From Valencia hispanica (lineage: Eukaryota; Chordata; Actinopteri; Cyprinodontiformes; Valenciidae): 64,000 bases of DNA. Shown piece by piece: positions 1 to 10,654 of this stretch; the first letter of the stretch is position 1; the number at the start of each line of letters is the position of its first letter. The position numbers and the translations under genes were made by a program. The notes beneath the pieces are model-generated. The model did not search any database, was not told where the DNA came from, and saw only the letters and a list, made by a program, of their open reading frames with translations. The stretch spans positions 4,387,001 to 4,451,000 of the forward strand of contig OY747700.1 of the NCBI GenBank assembly GCA_963556495.2, written 5' to 3'.

Positions 1-99
1 TCTCATCCATTTCAATACTGTACATAAACACACATAAGTATAAGCGGGAAAGACATATCAATAACACAAAATGAAAAACGACTCATTAGACAGACTTGC

Positions 100-896
100 A
101 TGCTGTTCCTTGGGTCATTTGCTGCATCCTCATCCAGAGAGTCATGCTGCTCTTCTTCCTCTACAAGATCAAGAGATTGCATGCTGCAGACGGAGTAAAA
201 TAGAGGTACACAATAATAGTATAGATGAGTAGACATAGTGGGGAAAAGTAAATGTGGATGCAGCCCACATTAGTTCAAGCAAACTACATTCTATCACTGT
301 CTCAGATAAACTAAGAAGGCACAGAGTGTTTCACTGTTGTTGGTGGCAGGCATCACTCGCCTAGAGTACTCAACACTCCTCAAACGGTTCCATTACAGTC
401 GTGCAATTTGTCTGTGCCAGGAACAAATAGCATGGGCCAGCAGGTGAATGGCACAAGAAGCAAATTAAGTTCTGTCAGAATCGGGTCTGCACAAGGGGTA
501 CTTCACACATTTCCTCTCAAGATTCAGTTAACTCTGGCTCACACAAAGGGGAACTTCACACCTTTAAACCTCCCCGTCCAGTTTAACTTTCCCCGTCCCT
601 ACTTTGCAAAGGAGACATGATGGCTAAGAGGGCAAGGGAGAGGGCATGCCTCGATACTTTGCCTGTGCTTTATTTTAACCAAGTGCAAACACTACTAGTA
701 TGTGAGTGTTGTGCAACAGTAAAAAAGTGTTGCAGGAAAGTGTGCAAGGGATACAAGACTGAAAACCAGAGGCTCACACCACCAATCTAAGGGCTATAGC
801 CTTTGCTATAAAACTCACCTGGCCTCTAATATAGCCACTTCATCTTCCCTTGTGTCTTCTTCCAGTATTTGTACTCCGTCAATGGGAAATTCACCC
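100..896 (-). CDS. Acidic-protein gene, exons a (819-896) and b (100-183), copy 0
   Basis: Two short exons on the minus strand. Exon a (78 bp) has acceptor ttgattcag and donor gtgagt. Exon b (84 bp) has acceptor ctgcag and most plausibly a GC-type donor, gcaagt. Both begin with one base completing a codon and end with two bases of the next, so the frame runs through. The predicted peptide is strongly acidic, with EEDTREDE in exon a and EEEEQHDSLDEDAA in exon b. Exon c, described in copy I, would lie left of position 1. I do not recognise the protein; acidic N-terminal exons of this style occur in transposon-derived teleost genes, but that is a guess. Matching phase in three exons is the main support. 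Confidence 0.5.
184..818. other. Intron of the minus-strand acidic gene
   Basis: This lies between exons a and b. No convincing exon is seen on either strand. A 55-codon plus-strand frame starting at the ATG at 617 is cysteine-rich (two CC pairs) but has no splice or promoter support. Equivalent stretches are 19757-20391 and 39090-39724. Confidence 0.4.
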
Positions 897-2095
897 CTGA
901 ATCAAAACAGAAAATGGGACATGAGACGCAAAAAAATGCTGCCCCAGAACAACATGCAATACCTATCATGGTCCTGCTCTGTAATACTCGAGACCACAGG
1001 CTGTGGAGGTTCGCAGGGTAGTTTGTGTGGAGTAGATGTTACTTACTTTTTTTGAAAGCTGTACGGAAATAACAGAGAACGTATTTGTCTAATTCAATTT
1101 CACAGCAACAACACATACACATTATATCATTGTGACTTGATAATTAATGAAGTGTACATGCTAAATAAGATAATGATTTCCAAACCTAGGTGCTTGTCCC
1201 AGCTGAAGTGAGCTAGTGGCTTGATTATGGCTAAACATTCTACAAGAAACACATCTGTGTGGTTACACTCAGCGGTTTAGTCTAGGTGCTAGTGATAGGT
1301 TACTACCCGCACCCCGAAGTTACGTAGGACCAGTAAAAGAGATACAGACCCCATCAAGGTATGGCATGCGTGTCATTTAACCTATTGTAAGTCGATGTAA
1401 CTGTGACGACCCCACACACAAGGGTCTTGGAAATATATTATGAAAGTTGAAAAACTACATAGTGTTGCTTTAACAGTTTCACAGCGGTTAGAATAGACAT
1501 TTATTTTATTGTTCCACTCTGGGGAAATTAAGGCGGGAGAGCAGCAAAGTGACAGATTCAGGCAAAGTTAAAATATAAAAACAGAATTAAGAATGTTATA
1601 ATGTACAGTCAGGGCAAAATAACACTAAAATACTCTACAGGTATTAAAAATAGCATACTGCAGTTCAAGAAATATTGAACTGAGAAAGATAATTTAAAAA
1701 TATTTACAAAATGTGCTTGTGTATTTGTACATTAAACAACAGACTATTTACAAGAAGTGACAAATAAAAAACTGCAAACAACAGATATGTACAATAACAG
1801 CAGAAAGTTATTTGAAATGAGAAGACAGTTTAAATAACAGCAGGGTTATAACACTGAGTTTATTGGGAGCATAGATTGAAGTTTGTATGAAGTTTGGTGA
1901 GTTTCTGATTGTGTTTAGGCCCCAAAATTATAATACAGTCGGCCTTTGCATCGCCATTAATGCGCAGAGCTTTTCTAGTTAGGTTTCCTTGATCTAATCT
2001 TTGGATTGATATCAAACCCAGATATATTTCCATGTGTATTTAGAAAAATAAAGTTGCAAAGGATTTTAAAAGCTTTTTTTTTTCTTCATCCTCAG
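897..2095. other. Intergenic/intronic; interspersed-repeat-like stretch at about 1490-1880
   Basis: No gene is seen. The part from about 1490 starts with a T-rich run and then tggggaaatt, followed by A-rich sequence with repeated acaaat and aaacaa words. This resembles a common teleost interspersed repeat that starts with a ttattgatcc/ggggaaatt-like motif, but I cannot name it. The 3' end (about 2035-2095) is the pyrimidine-rich acceptor region of SRCR exon A1. Equivalents are 20470-21668 and 39803-41001. Confidence 0.35.
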
Positions 2096-2777
2096 ACTCA
2101 GTCAGGCTGGTTGATGGGACCAACCGGTGCTCAGGCAGACTGGAGGTAAAGAGCAACCAGCCGTGGTCCTCAGTGTGTGAAGAAGACTTTGACCTGCAGG
2201 ATGCAGAGGTGGTCTGCAGGGAGATTGACTGTGGGCCTCCTTCAGTCCTCCAGGGGGCGCTCTATGGAGAAGCAGAGGCTCCAGTGTGGAGCAGAGAGTT
2301 CCTGTGTGAAGGCAGTGAGTCTGCTCTGCTGGACTGTAGCAGCAGGAAGAGTTCAGTTAAAAACAGCTGCTCACCTGGTCAAGCTGTTGAACTCACCTGT
2401 TCAGGTAGAGGAGGATCTGCAGACCTGGTTCTGTTCACTGGTTCACCTCCTTCATTAATGACCTCTCTGTCTCTGCTCACATCCAGGCTTCAGGTTGGTG
2501 GGAGAGGCCAGCCGATGTGCCGGGACACTGGAGATGTTCCATCAGAGACAGTGGAGACCAGTGGATGACCTGATTGATTACTGGAACAAGAAGTTATCTG
2601 CTGCAGTTTGTGCTGAACTGGACTGTGGTGCTGCTGTTTCAACAGGAAACTCAAATGAACCTTCAGAGAGACCAGTTTGGTCGTTCTGGTCTTCTTGTTA
2701 CCAGTCACTAGCTGCATTAAAGGACTGTTTACCTGGTGATAGTAACAGCGATATAAGCCCTGAGATAATCTGCTCAG
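2096..2777 (+). CDS. SRCR receptor, exon pair A (2096-2404 and 2487-2777), copy 0
   Basis: Two phase-1 exons separated by an 82-bp intron. Exon A1 (309 bp, acceptor atcctcag, donor gtagag) encodes a full scavenger receptor cysteine-rich domain starting DSVRLVDGTNRCSGRLEV. It has eight cysteines (group B pattern), including the WSSVC, VVCREIDCG, FLCEG and LLDC landmarks. Exon A2 (291 bp, acceptor atccag, donor gtaact) encodes a degenerate second SRCR beginning GFRLVGEASRCAG with six cysteines. Because the intron is short, the longest open frame simply runs through it and misses A2. Unlike B1 and C1, A1 has NQP in place of NQS and so lacks that N-glycosylation site. The role is probably extracellular ligand binding in a membrane receptor (family inference). 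Confidence 0.88.
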
Positions 2778-3219
2778 GTAACTCTGAATATTCTCATATT
2801 TAGTTGTTTTAAAATGTTGCTTCCATCAGGTTCCAAATGTGTGCAGAGAAATCGTCACCTTTAACTAAGAACCTGGAAACCTTGAAAGGAGGCGGAGCCT
2901 AGATATTGATCTAAATATCAAAGTAAAGATCTCAGGTTAGCCACGTCCACACAGATGAACAAAAACTCTATCACTTTTAATCTTTGCTGCCTTGAAGCCG
3001 ATGCATCAAAATCCCAGGAGGAATTCAAGTATATCCGACACGTTCAAAAGCTGAAAATCAACAGAAAATGACCTTTGAAACAAAATGGTGGACTTCCTGA
3101 GACTTCCTGGCTCCAAGAGACCTTTATGTTTGTTATGGTGGGTTCTATCTGCATGTTTCACATGTCTGAGTCAAGTGAACTCAACCTGGCTGTCTAGTGT
3201 CTTTTGTGTTCTGATAGTA
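2778..3219. other. Intron between SRCR pair A and the GC-rich tract
   Basis: The first ~150 bp downstream of exon A2 match the sequence downstream of B2 and C2, so the exon pairs were duplicated together with flanking intron. The rest shows no recognisable feature. Equivalents are 22351-22792 and 41684-42125. Confidence 0.5.
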
Positions 3220-4990
3220 GAGCGAATGTCAGGGTGGGTTTAGTTCTCCTTCTGGGATGGGGCTGGGAGGACTGCCTTGGGGTCTGTGGTGCTGTGGCCG
3301 TGGGCCCCAGGTTGAACGTGCCATGGCCTCCCTCCCCTGGTGGATCCCGGTGAACAGCGGTGCCTATTGGGGTCAGTGGGGGAGCTGGCTTCCTGGGAAG
3401 ACATTTTGTCTCCCAGTCCTTCCCTCCCCATCCCCTGACACCTCTGTCCTGCTCCATCACTTTGCCATTTATATAGGGTCTTGGGGCATGGGCACATCAC
3501 TGGGGTGAGAGGAGGGGTTTCTATCCTTGCTATACCGTGGCGTCCTGGTCCCAATTTTAATATACAACTTAGACACTCCCACTTATAACATTTTCATGTG
3601 ACACACTTGTAGGGACTTTGGGGTGGGCAGACTTTTCGGCATCCAGAGGGGGAGCGGTACAATCAGCTTCACCTCTGGTGCCGGTGCCCACTGTTAAACC
3701 ACATATAGACACTGAGGGCTTGGGTTGGGGGGGGGTGTGGCTGTCTTCCCCACATCCCACCCCTCGGTTTTAAATGCACATTATAACAACACACATCAAC
3801 ACCATACTCGAGCGGGAGGATGGAGGCTAGGTCTTCTCACACCCCTGTTCGCTACGGGCCATCAGGGGCTGGGGTCCGGAGGAGGAACAGGTGGTCTGGT
3901 CGGGGTCCTGGGCTGCCGGGCTGCCTCGCCACTGTGGGGGCCTTGGCGGTCTGCTTGTCTCCGTCCTAGAAGGTAGGGGTTCCGTCTCCCGGGTCCGGGG
4001 GCTGGTGGCTCTACTGGGGCATCGGTACCTGGACCTGGGAGCATAAAGTGTGTATGGGGTGTGTGAGTGAGGGTACAGCGTCATTTCTTGGGTGTCTTGG
4101 TGAGTCAGTGAGAATGTATGTGTTTAAGAGGGAGGGAACGTATGACTGTGCCTGTATGTCTTTGTCTGCCTGTCAGGTTGGGTCTTGGGCTGCCCTCTCG
4201 CCTGGCACACCTCAGGCCTTACACTTAATGGGGGGCCTATTTCCCCTCCGTCACTCCCCGCCAGTGACGGATGCCCCTGCCCACTGGTGCGTCGGTGGTC
4301 AATCCGGTTCAGACTTGGTGCCGACCTCGGGGGGCCGGTGTGTCTGGTCGGCCAATGCGCTGGGCCGATGTCTTCCCTTGGTTGGTTGGGGCACCTCTTT
4401 TAGGGGTGCCAGGTTTGGGATTGTTGGGTGGTGCCTGTTCGGTGGCTCGGCGGGATATGGATCCAGCGTCTCTGCTCGTTTGATCACCTGTTCTGTGCGC
4501 ACCGTGCGTGGCCGGTTCATTGGCGGGTTGGACCGGCCCTGGCCTTTGTTGGATGCCTGATCTCGGCGCTCTGCGTTGCGTGGGATCAGGACTCGGGAGC
4601 TGGTACAACTTGGTGTCCAGGTGCTGGCTAAGCTCGGCCTGGGGATGGCGTCCGGCTATCGGTGGGGCAGGGGTAGGGCGCTGGGATTTTGCCGGTGGGG
4701 ATTGGCCTAGGGTGGTAGTGGTGCATGGCGGCCGGTCCCTTGTCGGGTCCCTGCTGGGTCCGGTCCGCCCTGGCGCGGCTGGTTGCCGGCGGGGCCCGTG
4801 GGCTCGTCACTGCTGCCCCCCGGGCCCCTGCATCGTAGCTGCTGGACGTTCCCCTGGGGTTCTCCTTTGCTCCTCTCTTGGGGGATGCGGTCGGCCCCGC
4901 CCGGGTCCGCCTGGGGCTCTGGGGGTCCTTTGGACTTCTTGGCTCCGATCTCCTTCATGTCTGCATCGATTCCTGGGAGACGGATTGATG
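3220..4990. repeat. GC-rich unidentified repeat-like tract, copy 0
   Basis: About 1.8 kb of G/C-rich sequence in an otherwise AT-leaning locus. It has long open frames in several reading frames on both strands, which is expected where stop codons are rare and is not evidence of coding. No domain is recognisable in any frame; the products are Gly/Pro/Trp-rich low-complexity peptides. No splice sites or catalytic motifs were found. It may be the 5' region of a retroelement or another interspersed repeat inserted into the intron between SRCR pairs A and B. Confidence 0.45.
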
Positions 4991-6369
4991 CCTGCTCACA
5001 CCAGCTATTGAACACTCTTATGGAGAAACCTTATAGTCACCAGCATGCTCACACACACACATAGATGTGGGGTCTCTGGTGTTTACAGATATATTCTTGG
5101 GCTGAGGTTATCATTACTAGATCTTGATTAATGGGTACCATGAGTTTTTCTGTGACATTGTTGTTGTATTTTTATATCCATTTTTGTGTGATGTGGTTGT
5201 GTAATTCTTAGTTCAAAATGTTTGTTTTGTTTTGTCGATGTTTGTTTTTTGTTTTGTTTTCCCCCTCTCTCTGCCGTCCTGTGGGTATGGAGGCAGACTT
5301 CATTGTCTTCCTGTGTTTTCTTTGTTTCCTTCCTCTCTTGTATTTTCAACTCACCCTCTCTCTTGACTTTTTGTGTCCTACCTCTCTTCTTCATCTTCTT
5401 TCTTTCTTCCCCTTAATTTTTCCGTCTCTGTGTCCATAACATCAGGAAATAAAAACCCCAGCAATTCATTATAAAGATTTTTCACACATATATCAAGTGG
5501 AGTAGTATAGCAAAAGCTGTACTGCTCCGCTTGTGAAAGTAAATCTGTCGGGCTTCTACTTGGTACACAGACACCAATTCTGAGCTCCACGCTGCCAAAC
5601 AGGACACGTAAAAAATAAAAATAGAAAAATAAAAAACATTTAAAAAAAAAAGTTCTATGGATTTTAACGGTCTCATTTACTGAGAAACCTTGTAATCCTT
5701 GTTTTGTTTAAAACACGATCGGCCAACTCTGAGTTGCATATGCAAGCTGCCTGTTAAACTTTTCTCCAACCCCGATTGCCTGCATAATCCACATAGAGGG
5801 CAAAAACAAGCAAGAAAAAGCCAGGACCTTCTTCGTCACAGAAAAAAATAGTATTCATGGCCCCGCCCACCTTGGATTGCGATCGCCTATGGGAAGGCTG
5901 TATTGATTGAGCGTCCAGGAGAGAACAGAGCATGTTTCTGTTAGCAGAAGCTAACCGTTAGCAACTCCACAACATGGCGGAACACGTTAAGACTTGTGTT
6001 ATTTGAGGAGATAACACATCAGTGTTGCATTTTTCCCTGAGGAAGAAGAGCTGTTGGAATTCATCTTTGGAGCACCAACGTAGAAAGTTAGGTTAGTTAT
6101 TTGTTCAGAAGCAGTGTAACAGTCACTTCGCTGTTAGCCTATCAGAGACGAGATGTTTGCATATATGAATAGTAATGAATAAGACTCACGATCCTGTTGT
6201 TTCCCCACCCACTGCTATAACAAAATGCAACCTTCTGAATCAGGAGTGAGGGAGCATTTTATCCACAGTAAACAACTTAAGACATTAATTTAAACTAGAG
6301 ACCACAGAAAATAAATCTGAAAACGAGTGAATGAGACTTTTAAAAGCTTTTTTCTTTCTTCATCCTCAG
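4991..6369. other. Intron upstream of SRCR pair B; T/C-rich tail and repeat-like block
   Basis: A (CA)n run at about 5050-5062 follows the GC-rich tract, then a T/C-rich stretch at 5160-5440. This may be the 3' part of the same element. A block at about 5690-6290 (ccccgcccacc, gcgatcgc, gttagcagaagctaaccgttagc) looks like an interspersed repeat but is not identified. No gene is seen. Equivalents are 24564-25942 and 43897-45275. Confidence 0.35.
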
Positions 6370-7054
6370 ACTCAGTCAGGCTGGTTGATGGGACCAACCG
6401 GTGCTCAGGCAGACTGGAGGTGAAGACCAACCAGTCGTGGTCCTCAGTGTGTGAAGAAGACTTGGACCTGCAGGATGCAGAGGTGGTCTGCAGGGAGATT
6501 GACTGTGGGCCTCCTTCAGTCCTCCAGGGGGCGCTCTATGGAGAAGCAGAGGCTCCAGTGTGGAGCAGAGAGTTCCTGTGTCAAGGCAGTGAGTCTGCTC
6601 TGCTGGACTGTAGCAGCAGGAAGAGTTCAGTTAGAAACAGCTGCTCACCTGGTCAAGCTGTTGGACTCACCTGTTCAGGTAGAGGAGGATCTGCAGACCT
6701 GGTTCTGTTCACTGGTTCACTTCCTTCATTAATGACCTCTCTGTCTCTGCTCACATCAAGGCTCCTTCAGGTTGGTGGGAGAGGCCAGCCGATGTGCCGG
6801 GACACTGGAGATGATCCATCAGAGACAGTGGAGACCAGTGGATGTCAGTAGGAGTGCCTGGAAAAAGAAGTTTTCTGCTGCAGTTTGTGCTGAACTGGAC
6901 TGTGGTGCTGCTGTTTCAACAAGAAGGTCAAAGGAACCTTCAGAGAGACCAGTTTGGGGGATCTGGTATTCTTGTTTGCAGTCAGTAGCTGCATTAAAGG
7001 ACTGTGTACCTGATGATATAAACAGTGATGAGAGCCTTGAGATAATCTGCTCAG
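6370..7054 (+). CDS. SRCR receptor, exon pair B (6370-6678 and 6761-7054), copy 0
   Basis: The structure matches pair A: a full eight-cysteine SRCR exon of 309 bp and a six-cysteine degenerate SRCR exon of 294 bp. Both are in phase 1. B1 carries an NQS glycosylation site and reads EEDLDLQD and FLCQG where C1 has EEDFDLQD and FLCEG. B2 has one extra codon near its start compared with A2. It must use an AAG rather than CAG acceptor (atcaag at 6755-6760), because the CAG ten bases further on puts the domain out of frame. In this copy the segment at 6953-6979 encodes VWGIWYSCLQ, whereas copies I and II read VRWIQDSCFQ (see findings). Confidence 0.88.
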
Positions 7055-7289
7055 GTAACTCTGAACATTCTCATATTTAGTTGTTTTAAAATGATGCTTC
7101 CATCAGGTTCCAAATGTGTAAAGAGAAACCGTCACCTTTAACTAAGAACCTGGAAACCTTGAGAAGAGGCGGAGCTTAGAAATTGGTCTAAATATCACTG
7201 CCAGACTAAAGATCTATCATGAAGTTCTAATCTGTCATGGATAAACATGCTAGTAACCATGGCAACCAGCCTTTTATGAACTCCTGTCT

Positions 7290-8107
7290 CTTTTCCATTC
7301 CTGACATCTAGTTGTCTCAGTGTAGAAACTAATGATCAGGTTCGAAATCTAGGTGTAGTAATGGACTCAGACCTGAACCTCCAGGGTCACATAAAGGTCA
7401 ATAACAAGGTCAGCCTTCTATCACCTGAAGAAGATTTCTAGGATTAAAGGACTGATGTCGCAACAGGACCTAGAAAAACTCATCCATGCGTTTATGTTTA
7501 GTCGGATTAATTACTGCAACAGCATCTTCACAGGTCTGCCTAAAAAGTCAATCAGACAGCTGCAGCTGATCCAGAACGCTGCTGCTCGTGTTCCTCACTA
7601 GAACCAGGAAAGTAGAGCACATCACCCCAGTTCTAAAGTCCTTACACTGGCTCCTTGTAGCTCAGAGAATAGACTTCTAAATACTTTTACTAGTTTATAA
7701 ATCATTACATGGCTTAGCACCAAAGTATGTTGAAGATCTACTGTTACTATAGCAACCCCCCCAGACCAATCAGGTCCTCTAATTCCAGTCGACTCAACAT
7801 CCCTAGAATCAGAACCAAACATGGAGAAGCAGCTTTCAGTTTCTATGCTCCTCTAATCTGGAACAAACTTCCTGAAAACTGCAAAGCTGCTGAAACACTG
7901 AGTTCTTTTAAATCAAGGCTAAAAACTTCTGTTTACAGCTGCCTTTGAGTAACTGATTAATAATGATTGGAATGGCATATGTTTTAATGAGTCATATGTT
8001 ATGTGTCTGTAATGTTGTTTTATGGTTGCTTTTATTTTATCCTCTAATCACCCAAAGCACCTTGAATTGCCTTGTTAAAAGTGTGCTGTACCAATAAAGT
8101 TTATTTG
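7290..8107 (+). mobile_element. L2-like LINE 3' fragment, upstream of the Ig exon, copy 0
   Basis: Frame-broken remains of the C-terminal end of a reverse-transcriptase ORF followed by the element's 3' tail. Recognisable pieces are LGVVMDSDLNLQGHIK, a KVEHITPVLKSLHWL block, and KHGEAAFSFYAPLIWNKLPE near the end. These are typical of L2/CR1-type LINEs in fish. The tail ends in aataaagttta at about 8097-8107, thirteen bases before the acceptor AG of the Ig exon. Several stops and frameshifts make it inactive. Confidence 0.75.
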
Positions 8108-8120
8108 CGGTTGTTTCCAG

Positions 8121-8480
8121 ATCTGCTGGTTGAGCCACACATCTTCCTCTCTTCCTCCACTGACGGGGTCTCCAGAGCCAGAAAACAGGGGTCTGAGCTC
8201 CCCATAGGCTCAGATTTCAGCATCATGTGCTCCATCAGATCTCAGTATGAAGGCGGTTCCTTCCAGCTCATCTTCAGCACCTCCAACTCAACTCAGAACC
8301 AAATCCTGCCATCTGTTAATCACTCCGCCCTCTTCCTGTTCTCTCCTGCTGACCACGCCCACCAAAGAACCTACACCTGTGTTTACCACGTCTACGTTTT
8401 CTCCCATAACTTCTCCTCTATGAGCCAGCCGCTCAACCTCATCGTCTCAGAGAACCTCATGGAGTCCAGCAGAAGTTCAG
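8121..8480 (+). CDS. SRCR receptor, Ig-like domain exon, copy 0
   Basis: A 360-bp phase-1 exon (acceptor tttccag, donor gtggag) encoding 120 residues. The domain has the Ig disulphide pair: cysteine in SDFSIMCSI (B strand) and in YTCVYHVYV (F strand, with Y two before C). A SQPLNLIVSE G strand follows, and then a Ser-rich juxtamembrane stalk, MESSRSSG. Three N-glycosylation sequons are visible (NST, NHS, NFS). Phase matches the SRCR exons upstream and the TM exon downstream, so it belongs to the same receptor. The frame stays open upstream only because it runs into the L2 tail. Confidence 0.85.
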
Positions 8481-9190
8481 GTGGAGCAGCTGCTGTGTCT
8501 GATTCATATATGTAGTCAGTGAGAAGGGTTGATGATATTAATGTTAAAGATCAGATACACAGACAGCAGAAAGACAAGAGAAAACAGTAAATGTATGACT
8601 AGAGCATTTCAGGAATTTAAAAGGGACCTTTCATGTGGTGCATATCAGTCAAATTAAGCCACCAATCTAAGAAGAGACTTGGGGCACTTAGAGGAAAATT
8701 GTGAAAGAAACCTAACAGATATCAACATCCCGTCTTCACTTCTGAACGGAGCTCTGATTTAACTACAAACTGAAAGTTTAATGGGGTTTCTAGGTGAACG
8801 TTTGATGACACAGTAAATCCTCAAAAATAGTGGATTTTGATGATTAATTCAACACCTGACTATTTATTCCAATGGGATTTTTAGGTATCGTTTTTGGCTA
8901 ATTATGTCGCCATGGTAACTCCATTCACCAATAGAAATAGAAGCACACATGTCTACATCCGCACCTTTAGATATAAATATATTGTGGGGGTGCACACTAC
9001 AGTTCGGGCCGTATTAAGTAAATGGAGTCCAGTTTAGAGGTGTAGAGTAATAGGCACCTGTCCTTCATTTAATTGGCGCAAAGCAATGCTTTCCCCTGCA
9101 GTCTTTTGGGAGGCACCAACAATCATTGTAAATTTATAGCGTGACTAATCTGATGAAACCTGATCCTGAATTTGTTCCATTTACTTTCAG
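8481..9190. other. Intron between Ig and transmembrane exons
   Basis: No gene or recognisable element was found. The frame stays open for about 36 bases past the Ig donor to a TAG at 8513-8515, so failure to splice would give a short secreted form. Equivalents are 28055-28764 and 47387-48096. Confidence 0.4.
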
Positions 9191-9439
9191 CCTCTCTGAC
9201 CACTTTGATCATTAAACTGGTTGTCCTCCTGCTGGGTGTGATGGGATTAGTCCTTGTCCTCTACTTCATGGTACTGCATGTATCATGCATGATGTGTTCA
9301 GTTAGTAAAGTTACTGCATTGAATCTAAACCATCATCTGTTTCCAGGCCAGGAGAAGCCAGAAGTTTGGACCAGAGAGAAACCATCATGATGATGGTTCC
9401 AGAGCTGAAGGCTCCTTAGAGGAGGAGACTTCACTCTGA
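9191..9439 (+). CDS. SRCR receptor, transmembrane exon (9191-9270) and tail exon (9347-9439), copy 0
   Basis: The TM exon (80 bp, acceptor actttcag, donor gtactg) supplies ASLTTLIIKL followed by about 20 hydrophobic residues (VVLLLGVMGLVLVLYFM). The intron is 76 bp. The last exon is read in phase 0 and encodes a 30-residue tail starting ARRSQKFGPERNHHDD and ending EEETSL, then TGA at 9437-9439. The positive ARR right after the membrane fits a type I receptor. No ITIM, ITAM or other signalling motif is present, and the tail has no tyrosine. A simple frame read across the second intron gives a different, wrong tail. Confidence 0.8.
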
Positions 9440-9540
9440 AGGAACCAGTTGATCAGGATCTTTATCTCACATCCACATGAAGGAACAGAGACATTCAGAC
9501 AGCTATAAACCTCCACATGTCTGTTGGTCTGTCGTCAACA

Positions 9541-9546
9541 AATAAA
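9541..9546 (+). terminator. Poly(A) signal AATAAA of the SRCR receptor gene, copy 0
   Basis: A canonical AATAAA about 100 bases after the stop codon, followed by a GT/T-rich region. Equivalents are 29115-29120 and 48447-48452. It supports this being the real last exon. Confidence 0.65.
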
Positions 9547-9837
9547 GGTGTGAAAGCAGCAGTGAGTTTCTGGTTTGGATGGCTCCCTCTAGTGGTGTCT
9601 ATGTTGGTATGACGTCCTCTTTGTTTCTGCTACCTTTCCACCTTACAGAGGTTTAGATGAGTGAACATCTGATGGACCTTGTTGCTCTGAACAAATGATT
9701 TAAAGAAGATCCTCCAAACAGATTCCTGATAAAACTGGCAGATTGAAGCAAATTACACCAAAGATCTGAGAGTTTTCCGTTACAAACTGGTAAAAACCTC
9801 ATTCTTCCCATCTTTAGACTGTTTGTTGCAGACCTGA

Positions 9838-10176
9838 AGTCTGGAACTCTAGTCTATAAATCATCCCTAGAATCAGAACCAAACATAAAGAACCAGATTT
9901 CAGTTTATATGCTCCTCTAATCTGGAACAAACTTCCAGACAACTGCAAAACTGCTGAGACAGTGAGTTCCTTTAAATCAAGGCTAAAACATATCTATTTA
10001 GAGCTGCCTTTGAGTAACTGATTAATAATAGCTGGAATGTCATATGTGTTAATGAGTAATAAGTTATGTTTTTCTAATATTGTGTTTTATGCTTTCATTG
10101 CTACTTTTATTTTATCTCCTAATCATGTAAATGACCTTGTTGAAATTGTGCTATACAAATAAAGTTCCCTTCCCTT
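9838..10176 (+). mobile_element. Second L2-like LINE 3' end, copy 0
   Basis: About 340 bp matching the 3' end of the upstream L2-like fragment in the same orientation. It encodes LYAPLIWNKLPDNCKTAETVSS-like residues, and its tail ends in tgctatacaaataaagttccc. It is a short 5'-truncated insertion just downstream of the receptor's poly(A) site. Confidence 0.72.
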
Positions 10177-10654
10177 GAAGTCCAACTCAGTTTAATCCAG
10201 TTTATTCATGTGGTGCATATTAACGTGTCATCTCAGGGTGTTTTACAAGACAAACAGATCCAGTTAATAGTCATAAATTTACTGTATATCCAGTCCAGTC
10301 ATCCAGACAGATTCCAAGTCAGTTGGATTCATTCCAGTTGATCCTAGTTATCAGTCAATGCATCAAGTTTAGTTTATTATCCAAACTGGTTCAAAGGTTT
10401 TCTATCTCAGGAAACCCAGCAGAATGCATCCAGTCATTGACTTGCAGCTTTCACTTCTACTGGACATGTGTTAAAATCCAGGAATGGTTTCATTCTCAGG
10501 GTTAAAATTCTGTAACACAAAGAATATACCTAATCACCAAGAAGAACCAAAAGCCAGCAGTGTATTCAATGAGTTTTACTTGCAGCAAGGAGAGTGTTAC
10601 AAGAATCACATGGCAGGACACACAAAGCAGTTTTATGATACTTTTCCCCATTTC
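10177..10654. other. Downstream flank with no recognised gene
   Basis: Repeated short words (ccagt, agattcc) give a weakly repetitive look. No coding exon or RNA gene is seen. Equivalents are 29751-30228 and 49083-49560. Confidence 0.3.

Noticed and set aside
3194..5015. Many overlapping open frames on both strands of the GC-rich tract (and its two copies)
   Set aside because: Stop codons are rare in GC-rich DNA. The peptides are low-complexity with no domain, start context or splice sites, and all frames behave alike.
6327..6851. A 174-codon single frame over SRCR pair B (and similar over pairs A and C)
   Set aside because: It runs through the 82-bp intron and misses the second SRCR exon. 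Splice sites give a better model with two domains.
9271..9390. Direct read-through from the TM segment to a GQEKPEVWTREKPS tail
   Set aside because: This frame passes through a 76-bp intron with good GT and AG. The spliced phase-0 tail ends in EEETSL instead.
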